Shown: piece by piece, positions 49,744-60,417 of the stretch
How positions within the stretch are numbered: position 1 is the first letter of the stretch
Layout of the letters: every line of letters begins with the position of its first letter
Assembly: GCA_964019135.1 (NCBI GenBank)
Contig: OZ025257.1
Span: forward strand, 12,675,971 to 12,739,970
DNA: 64,000 bases
Origin: Arenicola marina
Taxonomy: Eukaryota; Annelida; Polychaeta; Arenicolidae
Direction: 5' to 3'
The notes under the pieces: generated by a model
Told to the model about the DNA's origin: nothing
Seen by the model: only the letters and a program-made list of their open reading frames with translations
The model's database searches: none
Made by a program: the position numbers and the translations under genes

Positions 49744-52700
49744 TCAGACTGTGGTCTCCAGTAGAGACGTCAACGAGGTGCCCTCAGTCACCTCAAGTTG
49801 CACTGCGGGTCCATTGACGGACTTGGGCACATGCGCAGGGTTGCTGTGCTTTCCAGCTGTCGTCCTCTGACTCCGACGTGGGCCGACTCTAGGCTCGTCC
49901 TCTGCGTCGGATTCGGACCTCGCCTGGCGCTGCTCGTCCTCCCCGTCGGATTCGGACCTCGCCTGGAGCTGCTCGTCGTCTCCGTCGGATTCGGAGCTCG
50001 ACTGGAGCTGCTCGTCGTCTCCGTCGGATTCGGACCTCGCCTGGAGCTGCTCCTCCTCGTCCTGTACGACTGCGTCTTCTCGTACAATAGCCGGAGGAGG
50101 TCCTCTGCAGATGACCAGGCATTCGTCGGAGTCTTCCGATGAGTCAGTGTCCTGAGGTCGCTGTGGTGGTCCTGCTCTCGGCTCGGGGGCTCTTGCCCTC
50201 CGTTGGCGACCGTCCTGCGCCTGACCGCGCACATGTGAACACGGTCGCAGTTCCGTGCGGTTGACCCACTTGGCAACCCCAAAACCGTCTGCTGGCTCCA
50301 CCAGGTACACGTTCTTCTCGTCCAGTCTTCGGACGACTCTGTAGACTTCTGGTCTGTAAGCGTCCTGGATCTTGTTTCGGCCCTTCACCCCTCGGTTCCG
50401 CAGGTAGACTCTCGCACCTACTGTCAGGGGCATCTCCCTTGCCTTGGCATCGTAGTACCCCTACCGTTGTGCAGCGGCTTGTACAAGTCTTGAATTCGCT
50501 AGGGCCTGTGCCTCCTGCATACGTCGGTGGTGTTGCGCGACCCAGTTCTGCTGGTCGGCAAGTACGTCGCCCTCTGGTCCAGGCTGCATCTCGTTCCACA
50601 GCGAGTCTACCGGAAGTCGGGCATCCCTACCATACATTAGGTAGAAGGGAGAGAATCCGGTGCTGCCGAGGGGTGTAGTGTTATAGCAGAACACCACCTC
50701 CTCAATGTGACTTGGCCATCTTTTCTTTTGATTCGGGGACATGGTGCGCAGCAGGTCGTGGAGCGTGCGGTTGAACCGCTCACACTGGGCGTTTCCGGTT
50801 GGATGGTATGGTGTCGTCCTCGATTTCTGTATTCCGTACAGACGGCAAAGGTCCTTTACAAGGTTTGACTCGAAGTCTCGACCCTGGTCCGAGTGTAAGC
50901 GAAGAGGAGGGCCAAACTTCCTGAACCACTCTTTCATCAACACCTTGGCGACGGTCACTGACTTCTGGTCTGTGGTGGGGACTGCGACGCTGTACTTGGT
51001 GAAGACGTCGGTGAGGACCAGGACGTTCTCGTGTCCACTGGAGGATCGTTCTAGCACGGTGAAGTCCATAGCGACGACCTCTAGCGGTTTGGTCGCAAGG
51101 AGGGAGCCCAGGGGGGTCTTCACACGCTCAGCCTTGGCGAGCGTGCACCGGTTGCAGCGGGCGATCCACTGTTGAACATCTTCGTGCACGCCTGGCCAGT
51201 AGCATCGTGCGCGTACCAGGGCAGTTGTTCTGTCGACACCTTGGTGACCTTGGTTGTCGTGCAATCCCTCCAGCAAGCGTTCCCGAAGCACCGTGGGCAG
51301 TACCACCTGGTACAACATTCCTTGCCCCGGATCCTGCACCTCCCGCACCAACACGTCCTTTAACAGGTACAGTCGGTCCCACTGACGCAGCAGTAGCTGT
51401 ACCTCCCTCGATTCTTCAATCCTTGCGCCTTGGCTTGGCTTCAGCCCCGACAGTCGCCACTGTCGGACCTTGCCAATGACCCGATCGTCTGACTGGAGCT
51501 TGGCCATCTCCGCTCCCGAGAGTCCGGGAAGATTGGTTGCCATCGGCGCTTGCGGCTCGTCCACTTCTGCTTCCGGATCGGCTTCTGACACGGCCTTCGC
51601 ACCCGCGGCATGCTGTAGCTCAAGGGGAACTTGCGCACTCTGCAGAACCACTGCAAAGACGTCTCCGACCTCTTCCCCGTCGACGTCCCATGGTCGCCGT
51701 TCCTGTCTCGACAACGCGTCGCTATTGCCGTTCAGACGTCCTGGCTTGTAGCGGATGTCGAAATCGAAGCTGTCCAGAGCTGATGCCCAGCGCTGTTCTG
51801 CAGCCGGGAGTTTCGTCTTAGTCATCAGGTAGGTGAGCGGATTATTGTCCGTGAGCACGATGAACCTGCCGTGCATGAGGTACTCGCGGAACTTATCCAC
51901 AACCGCCCACTTCAGCCCCAACAACTCCAATTTCTTCGAACTGTAGCTTTCCATGTTCTTTTCACCGCCACGGAGACCTCGACTCCCGTACGCGATCACC
52001 CTTTTCACGCCCTCTTGCTCCTGGCTGAGCACCGCTCCCAGGCCATCGTGAGACGCGTCAATTTCAACGATGAACGGCTTCGTGAAGTCCGGATAGGCTA
52101 GGATGGGAGTACTTGTTAAGGCTTCCTTTAGGGTCTCAAAGGCCTGGGTGTGCTCTGCAGTCCACTTTCCGTCGAGGGTCACCGACTTGCTTCTGCGCCC
52201 CTTCTGGCCATTAAGGGTAGTGGCGACAAGATGGTTGAGGGGTGCTGCAATCGCGCTGAAACCCTTCACGAAGCGGCGATAATATGCCGTGAAGCCATTA
52301 AACGATCGCAGCTCCTTCAGGGTCTTGGGGATCGGCCATTCCGCCACTGCCGCTACTTTGTCCGGGCTGGTCTCGACACCATTCCCGGACACCACGTGAC
52401 CCAGAAAGGAAATTTGTGAGCGGAAGAAACAGCACTTGTCCCCGCGTATCTTCAGTGAATGCTTCTCTAGCTTGTCAAGTACAATTTCTAGCCGTTCCAG
52501 ATGCTCCGTCATGTTGCGACTATAAATGATGATGTCGTCGAGATAGACCAGGAGCAGTTCGAACACCTCTTCCCGGAACACGTGACCCATAAGTCGCGCA
52601 AATGTCGCCGGCGCGTTCGACAATCCGAACGGCATGCGTCTGTATTCGTACAGCCCCATCGGCGTCACGAAGGCCGTCTTGTGTTGGTCCGCAGGCTCGA

Positions 52701-54102
52701 CCTCCACCTGGTTGTACGCTGATGCCAAGTCCAGAGCCGAGAAGACACACGCACCGTTCATCGACTCCAGCGCTTCTTCTATTCGCGGGAGCGGGTAGGA
52801 GTCCTTTTTTACCTTGGCGTTCACGCGGCGGTAGTCGACGCATAGTCGCAGCTCGCCGCTCTTCTTCCGAACGAGTACAACAGGTGCTGCAAAGGCAGAC
52901 GTACTCGCGCGGATGACACCTTTAGTCAAGAGTTCCTGGAGGTGCGCCTTAACTTCTGACCAGTCATGAGGCGGGATTCTCCGGTACGGTTGTTGGACGG
53001 GGACGTCGTCCGAAGTTACGATCCGGTGGCGTATCGTCGGAGTGCAGGTCAGCTCCGCCCCATCCTTCGCAAAGACGCCTTCGTACCGCCGGAAAATACT
53101 TTTAGCCCGCGCAAGCTCAGCCGCTGTCCCCGCGAAGCTCTCCTCCCATCTCCCGTCGATGTTTATTTCTGTCGCAGCGACCGGGCTGATCCGGGCTTCC
53201 ACGTCGCAGGACACGATGACCTCGTTCGACTGCACGCTCATGCCGATCTCCCCTACTCCGACATCAGCCACGGGTCGAAACGTGGCGATCCTGGTGCCCG
53301 AGCGGAGCGTCACATCGACGTCTCCCACATTCATCACCTGCAGGTACACTGCCCCACCGTCTCCGTTGACAGCAGTGCTGCCCACAATCAAGTGTCTCGC
53401 CACTTGATGGGACAGTGGCTCCAAGATCGCGAGTCCATCTCTGGGTCCGGTCACCTTGGTGCTCGAGATACTTCGCGCTGGAGCGATCTGCGCCTCCGGT
53501 CCGGCAACCTTGGCAAACCCAGTGTTTCCCTTTCCTGGCTTAGCCTCCAAGGATGCCTGCAGTAACGGCTTGTAGGCCGGGATGTGTTCGAGGACGTTGG
53601 TGCCTATCAGCACCGGCGTGCGTGCCCGAAGCCCCTTGGATGCCACTGTGTCCTTCGTCACCAGGACGGTCACATTCCGAAGCTTCGTCCCGTGCAGCTC
53701 CACATCACACACGATTGCACCCAGGTACGGGATCTCCAGACCATTGGCCCCCTGAAGGGAAAACCACATCCCTTCCTGAAGAGTCACCCCAGTCGGTCGC
53801 AAGACTTCCCTGAAGGCACTCTCAGCCACAGTGGTCACCATAGACCCCGTATCGATGAGTCCGGTTAAGGACACACCCCCAAGTACAATAGGTGTGGTGG
53901 GTCGCCTGCCAATGGGCGCCACCTTCGCAACGGGCGAGCCAGATGTTTCCGCGCCACCCACTTCCTGGCTCATACCAGTGGGCGGCCGTCGTTTGGGGCC
54001 ACGTTGCGGTTGGTAGGAGTCGATTCCTCTTGTCTGCTTTGGTCCGCCTTGAGCTTCCTGCAGTCGCGCTTGTAGTGTCCGACGTGTCCGCAGTAGTAAC
54101 AT
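49744..54102 (-). CDS. Gypsy pol region: protease, RT, RNase H, integrase
   Basis: Domains in order on the minus strand: aspartic protease (LIDTGSMVTTV), reverse transcriptase (catalytic LVYLDDIIIYS), RNase H (VEIDASHDGLGAVLS), integrase zinc-binding region (HQGVDRTTALVRARCYWPGV, then CNRC), DDE core (VVAMDFTVLE, LHSDQGRDFES) and a GPY/F-like C-terminal module (VGARVYLRNRGVKG), followed by an acidic, repetitive tail. The arrangement RT-RNaseH-IN is that of Ty3/gypsy. Its start overlaps the end of gag by about 130 bases in another frame, as in relatives that use programmed frameshifting. The region is close to whole. Confidence 0.95.
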
Positions 54103-55007
54103 TTCCTGTCAGGAACATCCCTGTTGAAGCGCGACTTCCCCTGGACCAACTCTGCTAGCAGCTGCTGCTGCTGGGTAAGCTGCTGCTGCTGCTGACGCTG
54201 CAGCTCCACAAGCTCCGCCAACTTCTTCTCAAGGGCCGACTCCACGGGTTGCACGGCGTGGACCCCAAGGTGCTGCGCCTTCGCTGAAGCCCTCGGAGCG
54301 ACCGCTACGCCGTCCTCCGCCCACCTCTCGGCCTCGCGCCGCAGGTCCCGGAAGCAGGTTGATGGGTGATCCCGAACCCGGCGTTTCAATTCCCGGCGGA
54401 GACTTCCGTCGAGCACCTTCTCCGCGAAGGCGTCGCGCAGAGCCCGATCCCTGCTGGGCAGACAATCACGGTCTTTGTGAAGGGCCTTGTCTAAGGTACC
54501 CATAAGCGCATGGGCGAACCCCTGCAGCGACTCCCCCTCTAGCTGCCTCCGGCTGTAGAAGGCGTCTAACAGCTGAGCTGCGCTGCGCCTCTCGCCGAAC
54601 GTGTCGTGCAGGAGTCCGAAGAGGTCTTCCGGGTCTCGCTTGTCCCTCGGGTCGGCGTAACGGACTTCAGCCTTCGCCGGCCCCTCGAGATGGCAGATCA
54701 GGAAGTCCCCGGCGGCGTCGCCTTCCAGCCCCTGGGCCTCTACAGCCGTCCTGGCCTCCACCTCCCAGTCCTCCAACGCCGCTGGGTCGCCGCTAAACTT
54801 CGGCAACTTCCGGGGCGTATAGACCACACGGGTCACGGCCTCCGGGCCCGCCCTAGTGCGAAGCCCTTCCATCCGCTGCCGTAACTCGGCCAGCTCCTGC
54901 CGGATCCCATGGTCTCTTTCCCCATCGCCTCCCTCGACCGCCGCGACCTGACCATCCTCTCCCTCAACCGCCGCGACCCGACCACCCTGTCCCTCGTCGC
55001 CTGACAT
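53970..55007 (-). CDS. Gypsy gag
   Basis: 345 codons with an acidic, low-complexity start, a central capsid-like part (LPKFSGDPAALEDWEVEAR, LLDAFYSRRQLEGESLQGFA) and one CCHC zinc knuckle (CYYCGHVGHYKRDC) near the end, followed by a basic stretch. A poly-glutamine-rich run precedes the knuckle. This matches Ty3/gypsy Gag layout: matrix/capsid, then nucleocapsid. Confidence 0.93.
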   Translation of the reverse strand: MSGDEGQGGRVAAVEGEDGQVAAVEGGDGERDHGIRQELAELRQRMEGLRTRAGPEAVTRVVYTPRKLPKFSGDPAALEDWEVEARTAVEAQGLEGDAAGDFLICHLEGPAKAEVRYADPRDKRDPEDLFGLLHDTFGERRSAAQLLDAFYSRRQLEGESLQGFAHALMGTLDKALHKDRDCLPSRDRALRDAFAEKVLDGSLRRELKRRVRDHPSTCFRDLRREAERWAEDGVAVAPRASAKAQHLGVHAVQPVESALEKKLAELVELQRQQQQQLTQQQQLLAELVQGKSRFNRDVPDRKCYYCGHVGHYKRDCRKLKADQSRQEESTPTNRNVAPNDGRPLV

Positions 55008-55136
55008 ACTGGTATACTAAGCGACAGACCAAAAATACACAACCAAATACCGATCACACACGTGAGACAGGGATACTAACGGCGAGGTTCACATCATTCA
55101 GGGCTCGCTACCATGTCAGGTTACAACCAGTACGTA

Positions 55137-56324
55137 TGTAGCGTGCCAAGTGTAGTTTGTAGTTATCTACTGCTATCACCAAAACTGTAGCGTGCCGGGG
55201 TGTATAATATAGATAGAAAAGGGGGGCATATTATGCCGCGATATATATCAAGCAATCTCGGTTCAACCCAGATTAAATACCCCAGCAATAAGCAATAATA
55301 ATAGGTACAGGTCAATTGATTTATTCAGGTTTCAATTATAAAATGCTGCCACCACATACAAAAATGTATGAAAAACTCCATGTCACTTAAATATTTACAT
55401 ACAGCATCAGCCGGCCTCTCAGTAACTATACAGATAACTATCACATGGAGCGCTCAATACTATAAATGTCAAATACCACCGCACCTGCTGTGTAACTCTT
55501 CTTTCAATAATGCAACTTGTCCTCTCCTAGCCTAATTGCTAGCCTGCTCTATCTCTGACACTATTTCTGTCATTCCCCAGGTAATTCTCTCTATTTCCTT
55601 GCTACTTACTCTAAATCTAGCTTCGATCAAATCTCTCTGGCATAGACCCTCATTCGAAATAACATAGAAAGGAGATGCACTTGCAAAGCGCAATGAGTAA
55701 ATAGAAAAGGGGTGCGCGGGTGCTGCGCAAGGAGCAGATAGAAAAGGGTGCGCGGGTGCTGCGCAAGGTGCCTGTAGGAAAGGGGTGCGCGGGTGCTGCG
55801 CAAGGAAAAAGAGGTGCGCGGGTGCTGCGCTAAGGAGAGAGGTGCGCTAGAGAAGCGCTGAGAGGGAGTGAGAGGTGCGCTGGTGCTGCGCTGTCCCCCC
55901 CACTCCAAGTTACTTCTGCCTCAGATGCAGCCCCTTATATACCCCTACCTAGGGACGCTATCTCCAGTGACGCTACCTCCTAAACTGACCAATGGGCGAT
56001 AATCTAAGTAACTGTATCTATATGCTTAAAAATAGGGCCAACTAACTCATCATTATACTTTAAACTTCTGGGGCAACTTCCTTACTAACTAACATAAAAA
56101 GGTACATGAACTATTCATAAAGATACTTACTATAAAATGGCTAATCTCTCAATTCTCTAACTTCTCTTCTGGGTTCCTTTAGTGCTCCTCTCCTGGCGGA
56201 TGTTTACTAACCAATCTCACCTAAGCGCCCCCTGCCGTCCTACTTCTTCCTACCAGTACTCTAGTCCCCCTATTCTGTGCCACCTCCTAGCATTGCGCTC
56301 GTTCCCCTATGCTAATTCGCTACA
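55137..56324. mobile_element. Solo LTR inserted in the gypsy leader
   Basis: 1188 bp beginning TGTAGCG and ending CGCTACA, flanked by CGTA on both sides (55133-55136 and 56325-56328), a 4-bp target duplication. Its sequence is unrelated to the host element's LTRs. It lacks any coding region, so it is what remains of another LTR element after recombination between its LTRs. It contains a short GC-rich tandem array at 55710-55890. Since the host gypsy copy is very young, this insertion is as young or was carried by the parent copy. Confidence 0.8.
55708..55895. repeat. GTGCGCGGGTGCTGCGC tandem repeat in the solo LTR
   Basis: Five or six copies of GTGCGCGGGTGCTGCGC separated by short A/G-rich spacers (such as AAGGAGCAGATAGAAAAGG). 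It is the most GC-rich stretch of the solo LTR and could be an LTR-internal regulatory repeat; function is not known. Confidence 0.85.
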
Positions 56325-56516
56325 CGTACACATAACCGTGACATATATACCATAATAACATAATAATAAGGTCAATCGTTCACAGTTCCGGTGTCTTGGA
56401 CGTAGCTCCACGGTCCGTTGTTGGCTGCTGCCTGGTGGCTGTCCGCGCTGTTCCGGCCGCCTAGCATGTCCTCGCCAGACTGATCACTGCTCTCTTCACC
56501 CTTGGACAACTCCCAC

Positions 56517-56532
56517 CCCACTTCTGACACCA
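56517..56532 (-). other. Primer-binding site, tRNA-Leu type
   Basis: The plus strand reads CCCACTTCTGACACCA, the 3' end of tRNA-Leu(CAA) with its CCA. It lies five bases inside the 5' LTR, the position where reverse transcription of the element is primed. Confidence 0.9.
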
Positions 56533-56537
56533 AAATC

Positions 56538-56976
56538 TGTAGCAAGATTCGATTGGTGGGAGCGTCGGTTGGGCAAAGAAAAGCAACTACAGTTTGGCCA
56601 TGTTCATGCTTTTATTGTGAGCTGCGTTGGACACCAGTCCTAACCAAGCACCCGCATATCGACCCGCGGGTGCTCGTTGTCAGCTGCGTCCGGATATACC
56701 GGGACACACAGCTACCTCTACGTAACGTAGGCTTTCTCCTCTCTGTGTTGAGATTAACGTGGACGCCTGTCGGTCGCGGATGTTGCAGATTTTTCCAGAT
56801 CACATATGGTTTCGCCTGATCCGGACGGCATCTCATTTTCGAATGAATCCCACATGCAATCCAGTTTCCGGCGAGGACCACCCGCCGTTCGCTAGAGGGC
56901 GCTACGCTACCGTGAACCTAACTACTTACTAACTCGCTAGATGGCGCCACTGGAGCAACTCCGTGGCTCTGCCACA
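56538..56976 (-). repeat. Gypsy 5' LTR
   Basis: 439-bp terminal repeat identical by reading to 49212-49650. Followed on the right by the second copy of the GTAA target duplication and then LINE sequence. Confidence 0.95.
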
Positions 56977-56980
56977 GTAA

Positions 56981-58558
56981 GTTGTATACCCCATTTTCAT
57001 ATCTTTGCACCAGTTGTGAGTGGGATACCTTAGCTCTTTTTTCATCCCAAATGAAATCATTTATTGACTTTTGAATCTTCTCAAGAAAGGTAGTCTTGGC
57101 CGGAATCACTGACAGTACATGAATTAATTTAGGCACAACCAGGCTTTTAACCACTGCAGCTTTTCCCATGATAGAAAGTCTCTTTGATTTATAGAATGTT
57201 AGTGTTCTGGTTATAGCGTGAAGTTTTTCGTCGATGTTATTTTCCAGCAGGTTTGTCGTTTCCGCCCCGAATTGAATTCCCAATAGTTTAAATTCCTTTA
57301 CCCATTTTATAGGGTATTCTGGGCATAAACAATTATCTGAGTTTCGCATGCTCCCCAACCACACCGCCTGCGTTTTGTCTAGATTTATTCTGAGTCCTGA
57401 ACACAGATAGAATAACCTAAACGTTTTTAGAGCAGCAGCCAGTGACTTTTCGTCCTGTTTCATTAACAGAAAGGTGTCATCTGCATATTGACCAAGGAGA
57501 ACAGAGATTGACCCAATTTCTATACCATGTATATCGGGGTTTTGTCGTATCGTTTCCGCTAGTGGCTCTACTGCAAGGATAAACAAATATGGCGAAAGGG
57601 GGTCACCTTGGCGACAACCGCGGCCCAGTTTGAAGAAGGGAGAAAAATGTCCATTATTTATAACGCAACTTTCTGCTTCACAAGATAAGGTTTTGAAATA
57701 TTCCACAAATCGATCTCCGATGTTATACGCCTTCATAGTCTTTATGATATAGCTCCATTCTACGGTATCAAAAGCTTTTTCGAAATCTATTAATAGTAGT
57801 AGTCCTGGCTTGTTATTCTTATTCAGGTAGTCAATAACGTCATAGACCAGTCTAGTGTGCTCTCCGATGAAACGACCCTTAAGAAACCCTTTTTGATCCG
57901 TATGGATAATATCTGCGAGCACCTTTTTTAACCGATTTGCCAGAACTCCGGATAACACCTTATAATCGGCGTTTATTAAGGAAATAGGCCTCCAGTTCTT
58001 CAACAACTCTCGTGGTTTTCCCGGCTTAGGTAAACAGGTGATAATACCTTGACGCTGAGTTACTGAGAGTTTTCCTCACTTTGTTTTATCACAAGGCTTT
58101 TTAACATATTTACCTCGCCCCGACATCTGCCGACTCTTTTTCTGCATTGGCTAGCAGCCCACTGCACTCACTTACGTCCATTTCAATCGTTGCGATTTTG
58201 TCTGCAATAGACATATCCATACTTTGTGATATATCCGCGGTATCTTGCCGAGGTATTCCGTTTAAACTTCCTTCCAATTCCGTTACTTGGTCGGTTTCTT
58301 GTAGCTCCATAGCGGGTACTTCCAATATGGCCGCAGCGATGCCGACTATATTGTCGCCCACTTGCAAACTTTCGGAGACTGTATTTTCCTCTCGGAAGTA
58401 GACTCGCTTGTATTCTTTATCTGCACTGATGGTTCTATGTCTCTTTCGATTGTTTTCCTGCTTTTTATCCATGTGCGTTGTTTATTATAGGAGTATTAAG
58501 GATTCTTGTGGAGCCGCCGTGCTTTGCGTGCTGCCTACTCGGCCATTACTATCATCCA
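56981..58558 (-). mobile_element. LINE (L1/Tx1 type), 5' part with reverse transcriptase
   Basis: Read right to left: a short 5' UTR, an ORF1 start (ATG 58470-58472, MDKKQENNRKRHRTISADKE, 120 codons), then directly the reverse transcriptase of ORF2. RT motifs are clear: NWRPISLINADYKVLSGVLA, LLLIDFEKAFDTVEW, GCRQGDPLSPYLF and the active site QYADDTFLL. The apurinic endonuclease domain that should precede RT, and most of ORF1, are absent, so the copy has a large internal deletion near 58.05-58.11 kb. Without the gypsy insertion the LINE is only about 2.8 kb, against some 5-7 kb for full relatives. Confidence 0.92.
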
Positions 58559-58645
58559 ACCTGCTGGTCAAGCAGGCCCCTCCACAATTGCACGGCCCTA
58601 TACTATAGTGGCACTGGCACTGCCACTGCCACTGGCACCGGCACT
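58559..58645. repeat. Right copy of the LINE target-site duplication
   Basis: Matches 47910-47984 over its whole length, with one substitution (CCC for CCT) and an extra GGCACTGCCACT-type unit in the simple-repeat end. It is followed by more CACTG-type simple sequence, the original genomic context. Confidence 0.85.
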
Positions 58646-59390
58646 GCGTGGAGTGTCACTGTCACTCACTGACACTGTAGGCCCAGTAGGGAGTGTAGCG
58701 ACAGTGTCAACGACAACGGCACGGCCACGGACGCTGTCAGTGTCATCAACACTGCCAACAGACGGGATATCGGGCAGCTGAACAGTTGGCAGCCGATAAG
58801 GCGCTATCGGAATAACAATACCTTTCGGCAGTATGCTCTTTGACTTTCGGCATCTTGTAAATCTTTAAAAGCAGTTAAACAGTAGGTATTTAAGTAAAAT
58901 GTGTACACTGAAAGACGGCGCGCGTGGTTGTCAACGACATCCGCAAAGCGAGTTGCAGGTTTTCGCATCAGTAAAACTGTGACAACTACCATCTTTGTGG
59001 GAATTAAATATGACGCTAAGTAATTTGATTAATTTTTGTGCTTTTAAAAAGCTAACTGGTTGAAATTAAAAGACAATTTATTTCATTTTATGGATAAATA
59101 TACGAAACAGCGGCTTGTAAACAGATAACTCCGTCATGAATAAACTAGCCAATCAGCTACGTTAAGGGGGGCCTTAGTTACCTTGTTGAAATTGAATAAC
59201 TGTTGGGGGCGTCCCCGCACCTCGAGGTAGGGGAACTGATGAAAAAATGGTCACTAAATATAAGGTTATATTCAATGTAGTAGGACAAAATTTGAACAAT
59301 ATGGCCCGTTTTATCGGGCCTTGAACCGCAAATATAAGACCTGTAATAATAAAAAATATACACTGTAATGTCTAAATATGATACGCCGCC
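58646..59390. other. Spacer next to the LINE
   Basis: Begins with a GTCACTGACACTG-type simple repeat (to about 58790) that continues the target-site sequence, then AT-rich DNA with no recognisable exon or element. Confidence 0.5.
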
Positions 59391-59508
59391 TTAGAAGGCA
59401 CTACTGACCGGACAAATCCTGGCCCCGCAGCTGAAGTTGTCCAGTTCGAGACAATGATCCACCGTGAGCCATTTGTCAAACCCGACCGTGTCCTCAGGAC
59501 GGACTTCA
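59391..59508 (-). CDS. Candidate last exon of an unrecognised minus-strand gene
   Basis: It has an acceptor ending GCTGCAG, then 38 codons (EVRPEDTVGFDKWLTVDHCL, ELDNFSCGARIC) to TAA. With the exon candidate at 59873-59941 (below) it is faintly like the end of a Ulp1/SENP cysteine protease, where a Cys-Gly follows a conserved polar residue. Phases between the two do not join directly, so an exon would be missing. A possible donor after ICP would instead make it internal. Confidence 0.3.
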
Positions 59509-59872
59509 CTGCAGCTTTCAATGAATTTCCTTAAAGCAAACATCGAACTGGTTACTCTTCGCTTAACTCATAAAAAACGCCCGCATGTAGATATACTTGC
59601 ATCCCCATTTAATGAAAAGTAGCGCTCAAAGACCTATGAAAATACTTACCGCAGCTGTCCAGTTAATGCTTTTGGCGTTGAGGAATTTATATTTGCCATA
59701 GCTTCAACTTTACATATATTGCAAATCTGTTAAAACTGTGCAAACATGGTTTACAAAATACATGCTAAAGAACTAAATATGTATTTGTGTGACACCAAAT
59801 ATGTACCAAAATGACATATCTATTGTTGTGAGATATTTATGCCGTAACTCGACCCTCGCCTTATATACATAC

Positions 59873-59941
59873 TACAACTGTCCAATGCTTGCCATCACCA
59901 TTGATCGGGATAACCAACTTCTTGAAGGTTGTCAGTCGAAT
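59873..59941 (-). CDS. Candidate exon with Ulp1-protease-like motif
   Basis: Bounded by CTTACAG and a donor GTA/GTATGT, 23 codons in full phase: IRLTTFKKLVIPINGDGKHW then TVV. 'IPIN...HW' is the usual setting of the catalytic histidine in C48 (Ulp1/SENP) peptidases. This is a short match and could be chance. Neighbouring exons were not securely found. Confidence 0.33.
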
Positions 59942-60417
59942 CTGTAAGACACGTTAAGGAGACAATACATAATATATGCAAAATCATGCATCATCAATAA
60001 TATTTATGCATCATGAATAATCTCCGTCATATTAAAATGTTTTATTGGAAAAAGCCGGTAAAGTCATAATACCGCAACCATTACATTATTGAACGTAGCG
60101 TAAACCTGGTAGATAAAACTTGCTCTGTAAAACCAAGGAGAGAACAGGCTTAAATGGTTTGTAATTAAATATAATTTGACCATAACAAGGTTTTCCTGTT
60201 ATGAAAATATTATTAGACACCACTTTAGGATGTATTGTTTAATACGTAAAGTACGTTGGGAAATACCGGTACTAGTTCTTCAATATAGCTCATTCTCACC
60301 ACATCTGTTACCCATCCCCGTGGAATAGGCTAACCGCTTTTCATCCATGCCAGTCGGTGGTCATCCGTTTTAGCTTCCAGGTCGAGCGTTTTGAAATCAT
60401 GCCATGTTATATGGTAC

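Larger units (their letters stand above)
49208..56980 (-). mobile_element. Ty3/gypsy LTR retrotransposon inserted in the LINE
   Basis: Complete layout on the minus strand: 5' LTR 56538-56976, primer-binding site, leader, gag, pol, polypurine tract, 3' LTR 49212-49650. Both LTRs are 439 bp, TG...CA, and I read no difference between them, so the insertion is very young. A 4-bp target duplication GTAA flanks it (49208-49211 and 56977-56980). The primer-binding site at 56517-56532 is the complement of a tRNA ending CCCACTTCTGACACCA, as in tRNA-Leu(CAA). The coding region looks almost whole, with about one apparent break. The leader carries a separate solo LTR. Clade within Ty3/gypsy not determined. 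Treated as a fossil copy. Confidence 0.96.

Noticed and set aside
50741-51175. Plus-strand frame of 144 codons opposite pol
   Set aside because: A shadow of the GC-rich pol coding sequence on the other strand.
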